DNA of 64,000 nt. Origin: Durusdinium trenchii (lineage: Eukaryota; Sar; Dinophyceae; Suessiales; Symbiodiniaceae). The stretch spans positions 555,621 to 619,620 of the forward strand of contig CAXAMN010025695.1 in NCBI GenBank assembly GCA_963970005.1. The letters are read 5' to 3'. The notes under the pieces were generated by a model. It did not search any database. It was not told where the DNA came from and saw only the letters and a program-made list of their open reading frames with translations. A program made the translations under genes and the position numbers. Shown piece after piece: positions 30,883 through 43,300 of this stretch (position 1 is its first letter; each line of letters starts with the position of its first letter).

Positions 30883-32310
30883 ATGTCAATCCTTCGCTTG
30901 TTTCGACGAGCTTCAGCTGGCAGCGATCCATGTGCAGCAAATGAGTTGTCAGCTACCTCTTCATCATCTAGCAGTACCACCAGTAGTGGGAGCAGTCATG
31001 ACAGTCATGATAGCGAGAGCTCTGACTCTGGCCAAGCCAATCGATTTGCTCGAGCTTTGGCGGCATTAAACAGACGACGCAGAACTGAGAAAGCTCGTGT
31101 GGCAGCCTTGGTTGCCAGGAAAAAGAGACAGCTGGAACCAAAGCCAGCTGTCCTGGAACATCCAGCTGCTCGCTACAAGCCGGACCTCCAACCAAGACCT
31201 GAAATCAACAAACCTGGGAATTTCACAACTGCGCTTCACAGAAGAAGACTCCGAGTGATTTTCAGCTGGTTCAAGGCTTGGATCTCAAAGCTTGTGCATT
31301 TCCTGCAGGGTCCAGGGATCAGCAGCAGTCACTTCTTTACAGTGAACATAGTGGACGACTCCAACTTTGTTTTGTCACAACTTGTGGACGGGGCGCCAAA
31401 CTGGCGAAAAGCCAGAGTGGTAAGTGTGATGAACATGGTACAAACAGTTGTGATCCCTTGGACGGATGACAACGAATGTCAACGTTACCAGACCTACCTG
31501 GTGCACACACCTATGGTGTGCTTGCCCAAAACAGATGCATGGCGGCTTGGGATTGAGCTGCGGAGCTGGCTGATCTGCTTTCTCGGGAAGATTGCACCGC
31601 GATTCCATGGCTGGGGGATAGGTGAGAACTCTTTTGCACACATCAAGATTCAAGGATCGTTATTTTGCTGGGACTCATTGAAGACAAACATTGCGATACT
31701 GAAGCAACTACGATACATGACACATTTACATCATCTGCAGAGTGGGCATGATACACTCCACCCAGTGTTAGCAAACAAATGTTTGCTTCACCAATGTGCG
31801 CTTCTTCGGAAGCCAAGTCTGTATCATTTTGCAGGTTTTTGGTCAAGCATAGTTCGGCTGTCCCACCTTTTTGAAGTAAGCTCATTCAGGCAGTACTTCA
31901 AATCAGCGTTGATACGGACAATTTGCCAGCACTTCAGAGTTGTTCATTGCTCCACCCTTCCACCTGAAGCAAAGGAGTGGAGACAATCGCGCAACACTCT
32001 GTGTGGCTTTGTGTCCAATGACCCCAGCTACAGCACACAGCGCCGGTCACTCCATTGGCAATTGCTCCAATATGACAACGGAGACCCGAACAGCTTGGAA
32101 TGGTGCCATTTTTGCAATGGACAGTGTTGCACTGGTACGTCCAATGAGGAGAAGGAATTCTTTGCATTGTGTCAAGTGTGCAGACTCAACTGTTTGCTTT
32201 TCAGCTTTGGCTTCCCTGTCCCATTGCTTTACCGCTGGACTCACTGTCATAAAGCACTCATGTATGTCAACGATGTTTGGCTGCATTTACTTGACATTGC
32301 ACTGTTGTAG
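30883..32310 (+). CDS. Gene E, first exon(s): Ser-rich N-terminus and large unknown domain
   Basis: The plus frame is open for over 470 codons from the ATG at 30883. Sequence upstream in the same frame is low-complexity, so this ATG is preferred. It starts MSILRLFRRAS, then a Ser/Asp run, then an Arg-rich helix (RFARALAALNRRRRTEKARV). A well-folded region follows, with SHFFTVNIVDDSNFVLSQLV, RTICQHFRVVHCSTLPPE, WCHFCNGQCCTG and FGFPVPLLYRWTH. The Cys cluster could bind zinc. I do not recognise the domain; I recall similar proteins as multicopy in Symbiodiniaceae (unverified). The 3' splice site was not found, so the last codons may be intron. Confidence 0.65.
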   Translation: MSILRLFRRASAGSDPCAANELSATSSSSSSTTSSGSSHDSHDSESSDSGQANRFARALAALNRRRRTEKARVAALVARKKRQLEPKPAVLEHPAARYKPDLQPRPEINKPGNFTTALHRRRLRVIFSWFKAWISKLVHFLQGPGISSSHFFTVNIVDDSNFVLSQLVDGAPNWRKARVVSVMNMVQTVVIPWTDDNECQRYQTYLVHTPMVCLPKTDAWRLGIELRSWLICFLGKIAPRFHGWGIGENSFAHIKIQGSLFCWDSLKTNIAILKQLRYMTHLHHLQSGHDTLHPVLANKCLLHQCALLRKPSLYHFAGFWSSIVRLSHLFEVSSFRQYFKSALIRTICQHFRVVHCSTLPPEAKEWRQSRNTLCGFVSNDPSYSTQRRSLHWQLLQYDNGDPNSLEWCHFCNGQCCTGTSNEEKEFFALCQVCRLNCLLFSFGFPVPLLYRWTHCHKALMYVNDVWLHLLDIALL

Positions 32311-33194
32311 TTGTACTTTTCCAACTCTAACTAAGTCTAACTCTAACTATAAACGGGAAGAAACAGCAAAGGCGGGAAGTGTAGATTAGATCAGATCAGG
32401 TAAGTCTCTAAGGTTGGTATGGCACTGGCATTAGTGTCCTGAACTCAACTTTGGACTGAATGATTCAGCGAGGCAGGTAATCCGACCTACAGGCTACTAC
32501 AATTGAAGCGACGATGATTATGATGATGACTGATGACCCATGATGAAGACATGACATAACATAACGACATAACTATATTCATTCAGTCACAACTGTAGTA
32601 AACAATAGAAACAGAGTCAAAAAACATAATTGATATGATTATAATCTGATTGCATGATATATGATTTATATGATATATAATATATCATATCATATCTGAT
32701 ATCAGATATCATGATATCATATTCAAACAATTCTACCGATTCTACTGTATACTGTATACTCCTGTATACTCTGTACCGACCATACTTGTACTGACGAGTG
32801 ACCAAGAGAAAGAGAGACATGAAATGATGCTGCAAAATTTGGAGTCTGAAAAATCTAGAAGAATTTGGACTTATGATGAGAGGTTCCTTGACTGTCCCTG
32901 TTTGATGAAACTTGGAAGAGCGTCCGTAAAATTGTATGTTGCTGTATGTAACGTTATTTATATGCACGTTTGACAATTTTCCGCATACTACAGTAGTACA
33001 AAAGTCTTTTACATAACACAAAACTCACAGAACACAGAACACATGTTAATTAACAAACACACACACAAACACACATAACATAGCGTGCCGCCAACATTTA
33101 ACCACTTGATAAGGACACAATAGGGATTCAGAATCGTAAACACCATTGGACCATTGCCATTGTAGCTCACTGTGAACAAGTCACAGCCTGCTCG

Positions 33195-33636
33195 TGCAAG
33201 CTAAGGAAGCATGCGGCCTCCATCGAATGCTTCCCAGAGTGCTTGAATCTTTGTCGCAAAAGAACGGGGCCGAGGCTTGTGATGAGAACTCCAGCAACAT
33301 AGACAGGTTGATGCAGTCAGTTGGGTTGGACCACAATGGTGAAGATGACAACACTTGGGAGCAAAATGCCAGTGATGGTCTGGATTGGCAATCACTCCTG
33401 CAAGAGCTGCAGGAATGCAAGGAGCTGAGTCATGCCGAGGTGAACGCAAAACGAAAAAGGCTTACATTTGTTGCCTTTTCAGATGTAACCATTCCGGCCA
33501 AAGTGTCCATCACGGACACTGTTGTGATGCCCAATGTATTGTTGATGGACAAGCTGTTCAAACGAAGTGGCACCATTGGATTGCTGTACCAGATCCCACC
33601 GCAAGAGAAGGAGAAGCGAGCTGAATTGATGGACAG
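33195..33636 (+). CDS. Gene E, second exon
   Basis: It reads GLHRMLPRVLESLSQ, then NSSNIDRLMQSVGLDH, then LTFVAFSDVTIPAKVS and IPPQEKEKRAELMD. It ends ATGGACAG|GC with a two-base overhang. The GC-AG intron 33637-34129 closes an Arg codon with the next exon. The acceptor is probably GCTAAG (about 33203). No recognised domain. Confidence 0.6.
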
Positions 33637-33818
33637 GCGTGAATGCAGTTATGAGAGCCGTTGTTGGGCACTCTGTTTACAGCTGCTGTCACTGTCATTG
33701 TCTACTGTTTACTGTAAACTGTAATTGTTTAAACAAGTTTAGCCTTTAGCAGTGTTCCTTTGACCAAACCTGATAAAGTCATACGTTACAGCTACACTGT
33801 GATAAGTTATAAGTTAAG

Positions 33819-33851
<33 letters not shown>

Positions 33852-34129
33852 CTATAACTAAATAACAAAAATTTAAATAGTTAATTAGTTAATACTTAAC
33901 TTAATCCGAATCCTATTAAACCAAGCAATACACTCCCAACTCTCCATGGACTCCATTGTGTCATCCCATGTTTGTTGGTTTTTAGCTCACAGCAGTTCCT
34001 GTGAACTTGAATTAGTATTAGTATCAGTATTAGTGATTTTTGAGTGAATTAAATTGGATGGACCAATCCCATGACACTGCCACTGACACCATTTAATAAA
34101 GCGTGTCCGTCAGAACACTTGCCCTGCAG

Positions 34130-34869
34130 GTCTTCACAAGTCTTCCAAGAATTTGCCACTGGCCAGCTGGGAATAGACTTGGTGCAAGCGTACGTGAACA
34201 CACTGGTCGAATTCTCTAGCTTGCAGCAGCCGTCCTTTGCAGACTCGTTTTTCAAGCTCGTGCTAGAGCAAATGACTGAAGGCTGGAGAAGGTTCCATCA
34301 TGAACAGCAATGCTTTCCCTATCCACTGTTCAAGCTCACCAGCCTTTCAGCAACTGATTGTTTGAAAGAATACAGGATTTTGCAGGAGTCAGCGCGTCAA
34401 TGCCCCCAATGCTTCGACTTGGAGTTCTCCACCATATTATTGTCCTACATTCCAGCAGGTGATGCTCATGCCAATGCAAAGATTGTGGAAGTACAAAACT
34501 TCTTGTCAAATGTCATGATATACTGCCCTATCTCAAGTGATTTGGTGGAATGCCTCCATGGGAGTTGCCAAAGCAAGCTCCACCGCTTCCGAGGAACAAG
34601 ACCAACCGACAACATCTCCAAAGACATTGTCGTTCTTGAGAAGATCACGAGCGCGTACTCCAAGTTTAAGGACTGGATGGAGCGGCAGCTTGGCGACCGG
34701 AAGATGCTATACCGCCTACATTCTTACGGTCAACACAAAGGAAACCAATATACCAGGTGGACTGATGACCGGCGGGCTAAGTGCCAGGGAAACTATGGGA
34801 TGAAGGTTGAAGACTTGGATGCCCAGCTTGCAAATGGTATTTCTCCACGAGCGCCACGCAAACTTGCAG
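34130..34869 (+). CDS. Gene E, third exon (helical domain)
   Basis: A 740-bp exon from CCCTGCAG to CTTGCAG|GT, one base in and one base out, matching both neighbours. Segments include GQLGIDLVQAYVNTLVEF, ESARQCPQCFDLEFSTILLS, SSDLVECLHGSCQSKLHRF and RGTRPTDNISKDIVVLEK, and a basic end. CPQC and the CLHG...C pattern may be structural Cys. The family is unknown to me. The C-terminal half (LHG..., RG.RPTD) has the look of a conserved domain rather than filler. Confidence 0.68.
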
Positions 34870-35450
34870 GTCCCTCAGGCTGCATTTGAGAAGACTCCAA
34901 GGAAACTGACTGAGGTGGATGTTCTAACACTTGTGCTGGTGCTTGCGTAATTGAAATTGACAGTGTTTGTACAAATATAGTTAGAGTTAGTATAGTCAGT
35001 CTAGTCCAGTCGACAATAATTAATAGTAATAAATTAACAAAATATATAACTAATCTAATCTAATTTAATAGTTGACAATATAATATAACAATATAGTATA
35101 AGATAAGATATGGACATGGATATGGCCCATGGCGATTACAATTGAATGATTGAATGGACATTGACATTGGCGATAATTATGGTGGTGCAAATTGAGTGGC
35201 GCTCTATACCTTGTACTTGGGCTTGTATTGTTCTGTGTGTGGTTCTAAGATATTCATGGGTCCAGTTAAAGACTTTAGACTTTAGACTTTAGACTAGATA
35301 GTGACTAGTGACTAGACTCAAATTCAATTGGACTCCATGACTAGACTCAAATATTTTCAGGATTGCATGTGCAAGTTGTTTCTTTGTTTGACAACAATCC
35401 AAATCCAGAATCCAAGTCCTTGTGCTTTTGACAATTTCAAGCAACCCAAG

Positions 35451-36038
35451 GTTGGAATGTATTCCAAAGAACGTATATGGCAGGGGTGCAGATATCACCT
35501 GGTGAATGGAAAGAAAAGATTCGGGATTGCAGCGAAACATGGCGTCGCATGCCAGAACAGCAGAAAGAAGCATACCACGCTATGGCGGCTGAGGAGCAAG
35601 GATTGCGACAAGAAGCAGCCCTGCAGCCATTCAGGTCTAGAGATGGACCAACCTCGTTAGGCCAAGCTTCTTTTGATGCTGCTTCCCGGCTTCCCAAGAA
35701 CGCCTTGAAGACTATTTCAAAGCAAAGATTGCTAGTGACACGCCAAAGGACCAGGTGCAGCGACCTTTGGGCAGAGTTCGAGTCAGGGTTGGCAAGCCCA
35801 GATGGCGCCATGAGTTTGGACAGCATTGATTTGAACACCACGATGGAGGACATGTCGTCGAGATGGTCGCAGTTTGTCTCAGCAGCCAAAGACTGCGATG
35901 ATTTTGGCTATGATGAAGGTGCTGCCAAGTGTTTGCATCATTCAGTTTGCAGGGCTTCGACTGGTATTTGCCGATCTATGCCTTGTCATGATGAAGCCTG
36001 CAAGTTCTCTGCAAGCCTCCACAACCTTGCAAAGGAGG
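35451..36038 (+). CDS. Gene E, fourth exon with HMG-box-like segment
   Basis: A 588-bp exon from ACCCAAG to GAGG|GT, phases matching on both sides. It begins WNVFQRTYMAGVQISPGEWK, then EKIRDCSETWRRMPEQQKEA, then YHAMAAEEQGLRQEA. The spacing of W/F...W..M...K.AY...A.E resembles an HMG box, a DNA-bending fold, although the basic N-terminal arm is weak. A later part has a His/Cys cluster (CLHHSVCRASTGICRSMPCH) that could bind zinc. Confidence 0.65.
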
Positions 36039-36357
36039 GTGACTGGACTTGAACTCTGTGATGTGTGTGGCCATTTGTTGTTACTTTATGTGCATTCGGA
36101 ATTCGGGTTCATGAATTATGACTCTGACTCTGACTATGACTCAAACTCCTGACTCAGACTAAAGATACCACTCGCCACTCCCCACTGACTCACTGACACT
36201 ATAGGCTATAGGCCTCTACTCTATGATTTATCGTCCATGTCAATGTCTATGTCATCTACATAATATAATATATTATATTGTTGTATCTATGTCCATGTCA
36301 CAGTAGAGCCTTTCACTTTCACTGTTGAAAATTGACATTGAAAAACTTTTCTGCAAG

Positions 36358-37535
36358 GTGTCCTTTCTACAAGCTCTCTCATTGAAGTGGTTGGTCGCAG
36401 TGGCAAGTCCCACCACTTCTTCATTGGCTCCATCATGAAGAAGCCAATGCTACAAGTACTAATTCGTGGCTTCCCATGCCCTTCCTCTGATGATTCTCAA
36501 TCCCGTGTTCTGTTGATTTGTCCTGGGAATCCAGGACAAGTGCCAAGCATATGCACTGGTCACCAGGCTTTTCATGAATTGTGTTTGGAAGAGCTTTGTG
36601 ATGGACAAGACATACCAGAGAAACTTGGCTTTTGGATATGTGATTACAAGTTGAGCCCCTTTGCGCCACTCCTCTCTGCAGACTGTGTTTGCAGGGGCCG
36701 ATTTGCAGAGTTCTCACAGAAAAAAACCAAGCAAACTCGAAAGTCTGGCTCTTTGCCCTTTGGCTTGAAGAGGCGGAAGCGCAAAAAGAAAGCAGCCCCA
36801 GCAGGAGTCACACGAGCTTCGAAAAGGGCTGCAGTTGGCAGCAGCAAGCCCAGCCTGCACTTGACCTGTGAACAAGTGACTCGTGAGCTGAATTCTGCGA
36901 CTACTGTGGATCTGGCAATAAAGCTCGACTCTGACACAGACGATGGCTTTTGCTCTGACAATTCTTTCACATGGAGCGCATCAGACTCCAGTACAGAGAC
37001 TGAGCCTGAGCTCGGTAACAAGGTGCCTTCTGATTGTGAATTGGAGATGCAGGCTGAGGATGTTCCAGAACGGATGATGAAATCCGATGAGGCAAAGGAA
37101 GAGGAACAAAAAGTTGCACAGTTGGAGGCTGAGAGGAACAAGCGCATTCAGGCTGAACGCAATAGTGGGAACAGCAAGCAAAAAACATTCTGCAATGCTA
37201 CACTGGGACTTCTCAGCATTACTTTGCAGGTAGCGAGTCGGCTGGCAACTTGCCGGCATTGCCCTGCCAAAGTTGCAAAGGGCACGCCACGTTTTGCATA
37301 TGCCTATTCTCGATTCAAATTCAATGCCTATTTGCACCCAGATTGTGTGGTGCCTCACCTTGTTCAAGAGCAGTCCAGCTTGGATGATGCCAAGACGTTT
37401 TTGGCCAACTTCTTGAAGAATGACAGCAGTGCTGCCAGTGCTGCTGAATTGCGGCATGCAGCTCAGGAGGTAGAGCGACGTTTGCTGACTGAAATGGGTC
37501 AGAGTCAGGCTTCTGGCTCCCGTTCATCCAGTTGA
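36358..37535 (+). CDS. Gene E, terminal exon with PARP-type zinc-finger-like motif
   Basis: It starts after CTGCAAG in the phase set by the previous exon: VLSTSSLIEVVGRSGKSHHF then FIGSIMKKPMLQVLIRG. A very basic run (LKRRKRKKKAAP) suggests nuclear location. A Glu/Ser-rich region and a coiled coil follow. Near the end, CRHCPAKVAKGTPRFAYAYS with a downstream HPDC resembles a PARP-type zinc finger (CxxC...HxxC). It ends SGSRSSS at a TGA (37535). So gene E has both a start and a stop and lies wholly between gene D exons. Confidence 0.65.
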
Positions 37536-40144
37536 TGGCAGCTGTGAAGTCTCAGCTGTGAAGCTTTGCTGGGGATTGGCTCATTGGGGGATTCACAGGG
37601 GTTACTCGTTTGCAGTGCTGCAGCGAACCTGGGGAAAAACAAATCCTTTGGAGGCTTGTGCATTCTACCACAGCCCTTCTCACATGTTGGTTTTTATCAC
37701 ATGGTGAAGCCTGAAGCAACCTACACTCCCTTCAGCAGTTGTGCGGTAGTGGTAGCAGTATAGAGTAAGCAAACATTCTTAGAAGGGCTGGAAGAGATGT
37801 TGAGGCAATTCATATCTTTGCCGATGCCATGCTAATTACAGTAACTCGTTGGACCACTGGATTTGGATGCCAAAATTATCATCAGTTAATACATTCCAAG
37901 GATTCCAAGATGTTTGAGGCAAATGAAGACCCTGTCAATTTGTCATCCATGCAGACACCGCTCGACTTCTTCATGTACGGCGAGGAGGGTGGAACCAAAT
38001 ACGGGCTGATGTGCCTCATTTGCAGGCAGTATGTATGCTGCTGTCAGTGTGCTCAATTTTATCATCCGTCACTACACTACAGCGATCACCATGTCAACAT
38101 GTTTCATGCACCAAGTCAAAGTCGAAGTCTAAGTCTAAGCCTAATAACTGGTCACAAAGTTGTTTTGCTGCAGTTCACCCGCTGTTTGTCTATGTCTATC
38201 TATAGCCGCCTATAGCCTATAACTGTAACTATAACTTAATAACAAGCTCAGACTCATCCATCTATGACTCTATGATCTTGACTCTATGACTCACTATGGC
38301 AGATCATTGGCCAGTTTGGTTCTTGTGATTTTTGAGAAGAACTGGCACTTGCGACACTTGTTTGGTTCTTGCGACACTTATCTCCTTGTTTGTGCAGCTT
38401 GCAAACAGTTGACTGCAAACTGTCTAGTCACTAGTCTCCAGTCTGTCCAGTACGTGAGTTGTGCCAAAGCGGAAGTGAGGGGATGGAACGAAAGCACTCA
38501 GGGAAAATCGGCTGATGTTTTCTAGCTCTCCAACATCCGTTTAGAACATTTTAGAACAAGACTTGCTCAGTGTTCGGAATTCTGTGCCTTGTTTTGCTTT
38601 GCAATGATTCGTTCCAATTGATTCATGACTCATAGACTCATAGATCATGAAGGACAGTGACATAGTCATAGTAAAACAATAATAAACAATGTAGACTATA
38701 GAATAAGAATAAGAATCATAATATTTTTATACTTTACTTATTTATATATAAATAAATATAGACTATAGAGACCAAAGACTATATAGATAGATAGTCAATA
38801 TTCTTATATATATACTAAGACAAAGACTAATACTAATACTGATACTACTGTACTGTACTGTACTGTACTACTACTACGATGACTATTACTACTACCACCA
38901 CTACTACCTGCTGCCGCTACTGCTACTGCTATGGCTATGACAATATAACATAGCAAATGACAGTCTTATAGGCTCTTAGGCTCTTAGACTCATAGTTCAT
39001 AATCGAGTAGTCAGTAGTCATGACTATGACTCTATGACTATGACTGAATGAATCTGACACTGCGACTCTGACTATGGCTCGACTATGATTATAACAACTA
39101 CAAACTACACACTATAGGGTAGGTTACAACACTATAGAGTCATCGAGCGTTACTTATAACTTATAACTTATAACTTATATAACGTACTCTGTCTAACACT
39201 ATAACTTCAACTATCACTATGACCCATGACTCATCATGACTCATGACTATTATAAATAGGACTAGAACTAACGATTATATTTTATATTGCAACTTAAGCT
39301 TGGGATCACATATTCTAGTAGTAATATAAACAATATAATATGATATAATATATGTATAATATTGCAATTAGTAGTAGTAGTAGCAGTAGTGGTAGTAGTA
39401 CGGTACTAGCACTACTATTACTACTTACTACTTTGTAACAAGAGCAACACTGTGTTGAGTCATGTGTGCTGTGTACTCTGCACTCGTTTAACTGCAAGGG
39501 ACCTGGGTAATCAGCAAAACAAGGAACACATAGTAACAAACAGAGTTTTGGCCACGCTTGTGGTTGCTGTCACATACCTATATACCTACCTCATACAATA
39601 CATACAGCCCCATACAAACAACTTACTGTAGACACCGTGACTGTAACTGCAACTGCGTGCAAAGCACGTCTCATGGTACCGCTCTCTGAGGCTGACAGAT
39701 CCGAGTGACGGCTTCAAGCCATACTTCATCAAGGCCCTGGCGTTGACGTGCCTTGACATTCATTTACTGGAGATGAAAAGAACACAGTACAATTCTACAG
39801 TCTACAACTTGTAGCGTTTGTATATAGACTATTATGAATTCTGAATTGTTATGATTATGACTCTATGACTGACTATGACTCTCATGATGAATGACACTAT
39901 TGTAACATGATAATATAACAACAAGACAAGACAATATAATATAACTATAACTATAACAATAATATGAAATATGAATATACTGAATATAAAAGAATATGTG
40001 ACACCTGAATCTAAGTCTGGAAAGTAAAGTCAAGTGTCAGTGCGTGTGGCTTCAACCTTGGAACGTTGTGCATTGTCATTTCTTGCACACAAGTGACTGT
40101 CTTGCTTGCTGGATTGGCTGTCAATCGTGATCAAGCAGCTGAGG
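37536..40144. other. Gene D intron sequence downstream of gene E; one possible exon
   Basis: AT-rich, with repeats of TATAACTTATAAC and (TACTG)n-like words. One coding-like stretch at about 37895-38025 reads DSKMFEANEDPVNLSSMQTP then LDFFMYGEEGGTKYGL. Its link to gene D or E is unknown. No other gene seen in 38.1-40.1 kb. Confidence 0.45.
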
Positions 40145-40280
40145 TCCAGCCACTTCGGGTCACCCAACCATCGCAAACGTTGTTACATTGTGGGATGCCG
40201 GATGGATGTCACCAGCATTTCACAATTCGAGGGCCTTCTCCATTTCATCGAAAAGAAGTGTCCAGGAATCCATCAGCAAG
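40145..40280 (+). CDS. Gene D, motif VIII exon
   Basis: Reads SSHFGSPNHRKRCYIVGCRM, then DVTSISQFEGLLHFIEKKC, then PGIHQQ, ending AGCAAG|GT. HFGSPNHRKRCYIVG is a near-textbook motif VIII of C5-cytosine methyltransferases (FG.PQNR.R.fivG; QxRxR contacts). It is the strongest single piece of evidence for the methyltransferase call. The acceptor is probably GCTGAG at 40144. Confidence 0.68.
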
Positions 40281-40728
40281 GTTCCCTTTTGGAATGCTGC
40301 TTTCACAGCAACAAAGACAAAGCATGTCATGTTTTTCTACCAAGCTACCTGGGTTTCATCGCTTACTTATTGGTATTAGCGGTCAGAGTTCAGAGTTCAA
40401 ATTACAGCATGAGGCAGCATGAGTATGAGTATGAGTCGAGAAAGTTGCATTGTGACAGCATTCAGGCGTTCAGTCTTTACTACTTTGCTGACTTTGCTGT
40501 TTTTGTCATTTGAACTCGCGCAGATTTCAAGTGGTTTTTCTTGGAAGCCAAGGCTGGCAGAGGGTCTACGACTCCACCATTCAAGAGACAGATCCACCAA
40601 CCGCTAAGGACCGATACGTAGCCACATAGCTGACAGACTGTGACAGACTCCTGGTTTTCCACCCAGATTCCAACCTGTTTATTCCTTTGAATCCTTTGTT
40701 ACATTCAGAATAGGGCTCCAGGAACGGT

Positions 40729-41533
40729 CAGGAACGGTTCCTGACGGTTCTGGACCCACGTAACTAAGTATGTAACTAGTTCCTTTGCACACAAAGGGAT
40801 GGCTGAGGGGCTCTAGAGCTTTGGGAACTTGGCAGGACAAGCCTTCTCTCTCTAGAGGGAAAAGCCGGGTGTGGAAGAAGAAGGCGAAGGAACGTGCTCT
40901 GAAGAAGCCTCGATGGGAGTCCGACTTCACGGCAACATTGCTTCCTGGCAAAAGAGACTTGTTCAACCAGAGGGAGTTGGAGAAGCTCAACGTCGAGTAC
41001 GACCGGCTAGTGGAATCTTGGACTTGTGTGACAGTTTGGTCATCAGGCAAGTGATGTTTTTTACAACTGAGAGACTCAGGACTACTACTACCTACTACTA
41101 CTACTCCTACTGCTACTGCTACTGCTACTAGTGACCAGACTAGACTAGACTAGACTAGCCTGCAGCTTGACTATAGAAAACAACTTCACTCACCTTCACC
41201 TTACTACTGCTACTTACTGTATACTGTTATTGTTTACTGTACTGCTACACTGTTCACTAGAGTGAGTGGCCTTCAGTAGACTACTATAGGACTATAGACC
41301 ACATGTGCTTAGACAATAGATTAATAAATAAGCTAAGCAAAATAAACTTAGTTACTAGACTTATAGAGACTTAGACTTATAACTTATACTGATACTTTTA
41401 ATAAACAATAACTAAGACTCAGACTATAACTATAACTATGACATGACTATTATAGTTAGTGTATTTTGATATATTTGTTCAAAAATAATGATCAAAAAAC
41501 TACTTGCCCCAGAACCGTCAGGAACCGTTCCTG
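40729..41533. repeat. Perfect 25-bp inverted repeat pair
   Basis: Arms at 40729-40753 and 41509-41533 are exact reverse complements. Each contains GGAACGGTTCC/GGAACCGTTCC, itself palindromic. Related words GGAACCGTCA...ACCGTTC recur five more times between 41550 and 41700. The pair encloses the possible gene D exon at 40785-41054. Confidence 0.85.
40785..41054 (+). CDS. Gene D, possible target-recognition-region exon
   Basis: Basic stretch KSRVWKKKAKERALKKPRW, then GKRDLFNQRELEKLNVEYDR. It lies between motif VIII and motif IX, where target-recognition domains sit. Another frame after 41000 gives ASGILDLCDSLVIR before an ATCAG|GC. So an exon edge or a frameshift lies near 41000. It is flanked by a 25-bp inverted repeat (40729-40753 and 41509-41533). 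Confidence 0.38.
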   Translation: MHTKGWLRGSRALGTWQDKPSLSRGKSRVWKKKAKERALKKPRWESDFTATLLPGKRDLFNQRELEKLNVEYDRLVESWTCVTVWSSGK

Positions 41534-42604
41534 GAAATCCACGGAACCGTCATTGACCGTCACAGCCTAAAAACCATATAGTTCCGGAACTGTCAGGAAC
41601 CGTTCAGAACCGTTCGGGGATTTTGGCTTAGTTACGTTATCACGGAACCGTCAATGACCGTTCTCTCATGTCTAGTGGAACCGTCAATGACCGTTCTGGA
41701 AGATGTAAAAATGAACATAATATTATAAACTTATAACTTATATGTATAATATATAATATACTATATAAATATATAATCTAATATAGCAATATTTTATAGA
41801 ATATATTTAAAAGCTATTTATAATTTCTTTACCTTTATAACTTATTGTTCTACGTATCAATTGTCATTTCATCATTATTACAGGATAACGCTGGACAATA
41901 AAAATAAATAGAATATATCATGAATCATGATTCATGAACAATCATATTACATCAAACATATCATATATTGCCTGAATCTTAATTATTTTTTCCCAGCTTG
42001 AAACCAATGTAACGTATGTTATACACATTGTGGATAACTATATATAATATAATTTTAATATATAGCTTAAAATTGTGAGGAGTAATATTATAAGTAATTT
42101 GCATGTATCTGAGTATGAGTGATTACATTTGGTTTGATATATTATCAGAATCGAATCATACTAATGCAGCCACTACATCAAACGGTTCACAAAAGCAATC
42201 AATGAGAACTGTTCAGAATCCTCCAAATACTCAGAACAACTGAAGGGTTGAGTTTGTGTATGTCTATGTTGAGCCATTGAACAGATTTGTTATTGCATGC
42301 TTAAATTAACTGCTGATATCTGATATCACCTATCACTTAACTCATACTTAAACTATGATGTGACGATGTGACTCTGTAGTCACTAGTCTATCAGTCTATA
42401 GTCTTGAGTCTTGAGTCTTTAAATGTATAGAGACTGTATCACTTTATCAGTATCAGTATCAGTATCATATTCACAAAAAAATATATTATATATTATATAT
42501 TTATATCATATATTACTTAATTACTTACATTCATTTTGATATGATATATATTATTGTATGTGTATATATTAGGTAGCTGGGTAGCCCCGAATCTTCTATC
42601 ACAG
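41056..42604. other. No gene seen; AT-rich intron-like sequence
   Basis: GGAACCGT-type repeats at 41510-41700, then long AT-rich DNA with TATA and ATATC words. No coding-like frame. Confidence 0.55.
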
Positions 42605-42713
42605 GTTGGCACGTGGTTCACCATTCATAGTTGTCCCAGCCAAGGCAGAGGGCAAAAATCCGTTGCGGTGCTTCGTGGACGTTGCACGCCTTGCTCTGAG
42701 TCAACTGGTGAAG
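42605..42713 (+). CDS. Gene D, probable exon before motif IX
   Basis: A 109-bp exon between ATCACAG and GTGAAG|GC, reading LARGSPFIVVPAKAEGKNPL then RCFVDVARLALSQLVK. It stands out sharply from the AT-rich flanks. Its place in gene D rests on position and strand. Confidence 0.45.
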
Positions 42714-43300
42714 GCTTCACTGTGAAGGTTTGAATTTGAATCTGTCAAACAGTTGTGAGATGAACGTGAGATGATGAGCAAAACAAAGCACAAACAAAAC
42801 TCACCAAACCAGGTATATAATAGTACTATAAATAGCCATTGTCATAGTCATAGTCTGAGTCATAGTACAGACTTTAACTTTGACAGTGAGTGATTGCCGC
42901 TCAGAACTGACTCCTGTTGAATACTGAGACTGTAACTTGCACTGTGCAACATGCTGTAATTGACAGGTGACAGAGTTGAGTAGACAGATTAGATTAGTCT
43001 GATCAGCACTGCGGATAGATGATTCGATTTGCTGAATTGGCAGAATTTGTGAGCACATTAGCAAATTGGATTGGATACTGGATATTTGATATTGGAAATT
43101 AGAACTAGGCATAGAACTGTTGAACTGTTGAACTACTGTTATTTCTCAATCTACGAGTTGTAGCTGTAAGTTACAAGCTTGTCAAGCTAGCATAGCTAGT
43201 AGATAAATCGTTGATTACTTACAACTTACAACTTACAACTTGTAAGCTGTCACCTTTCCAACTGCCAAACCTACTTCTAATCTTTTCCACCACCACTGAG

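Noticed and set aside
36433-37527. Minus-strand frames opposite gene E's last exon
   Set aside because: Shadows of the plus-strand exon, whose phase and motifs are well supported.
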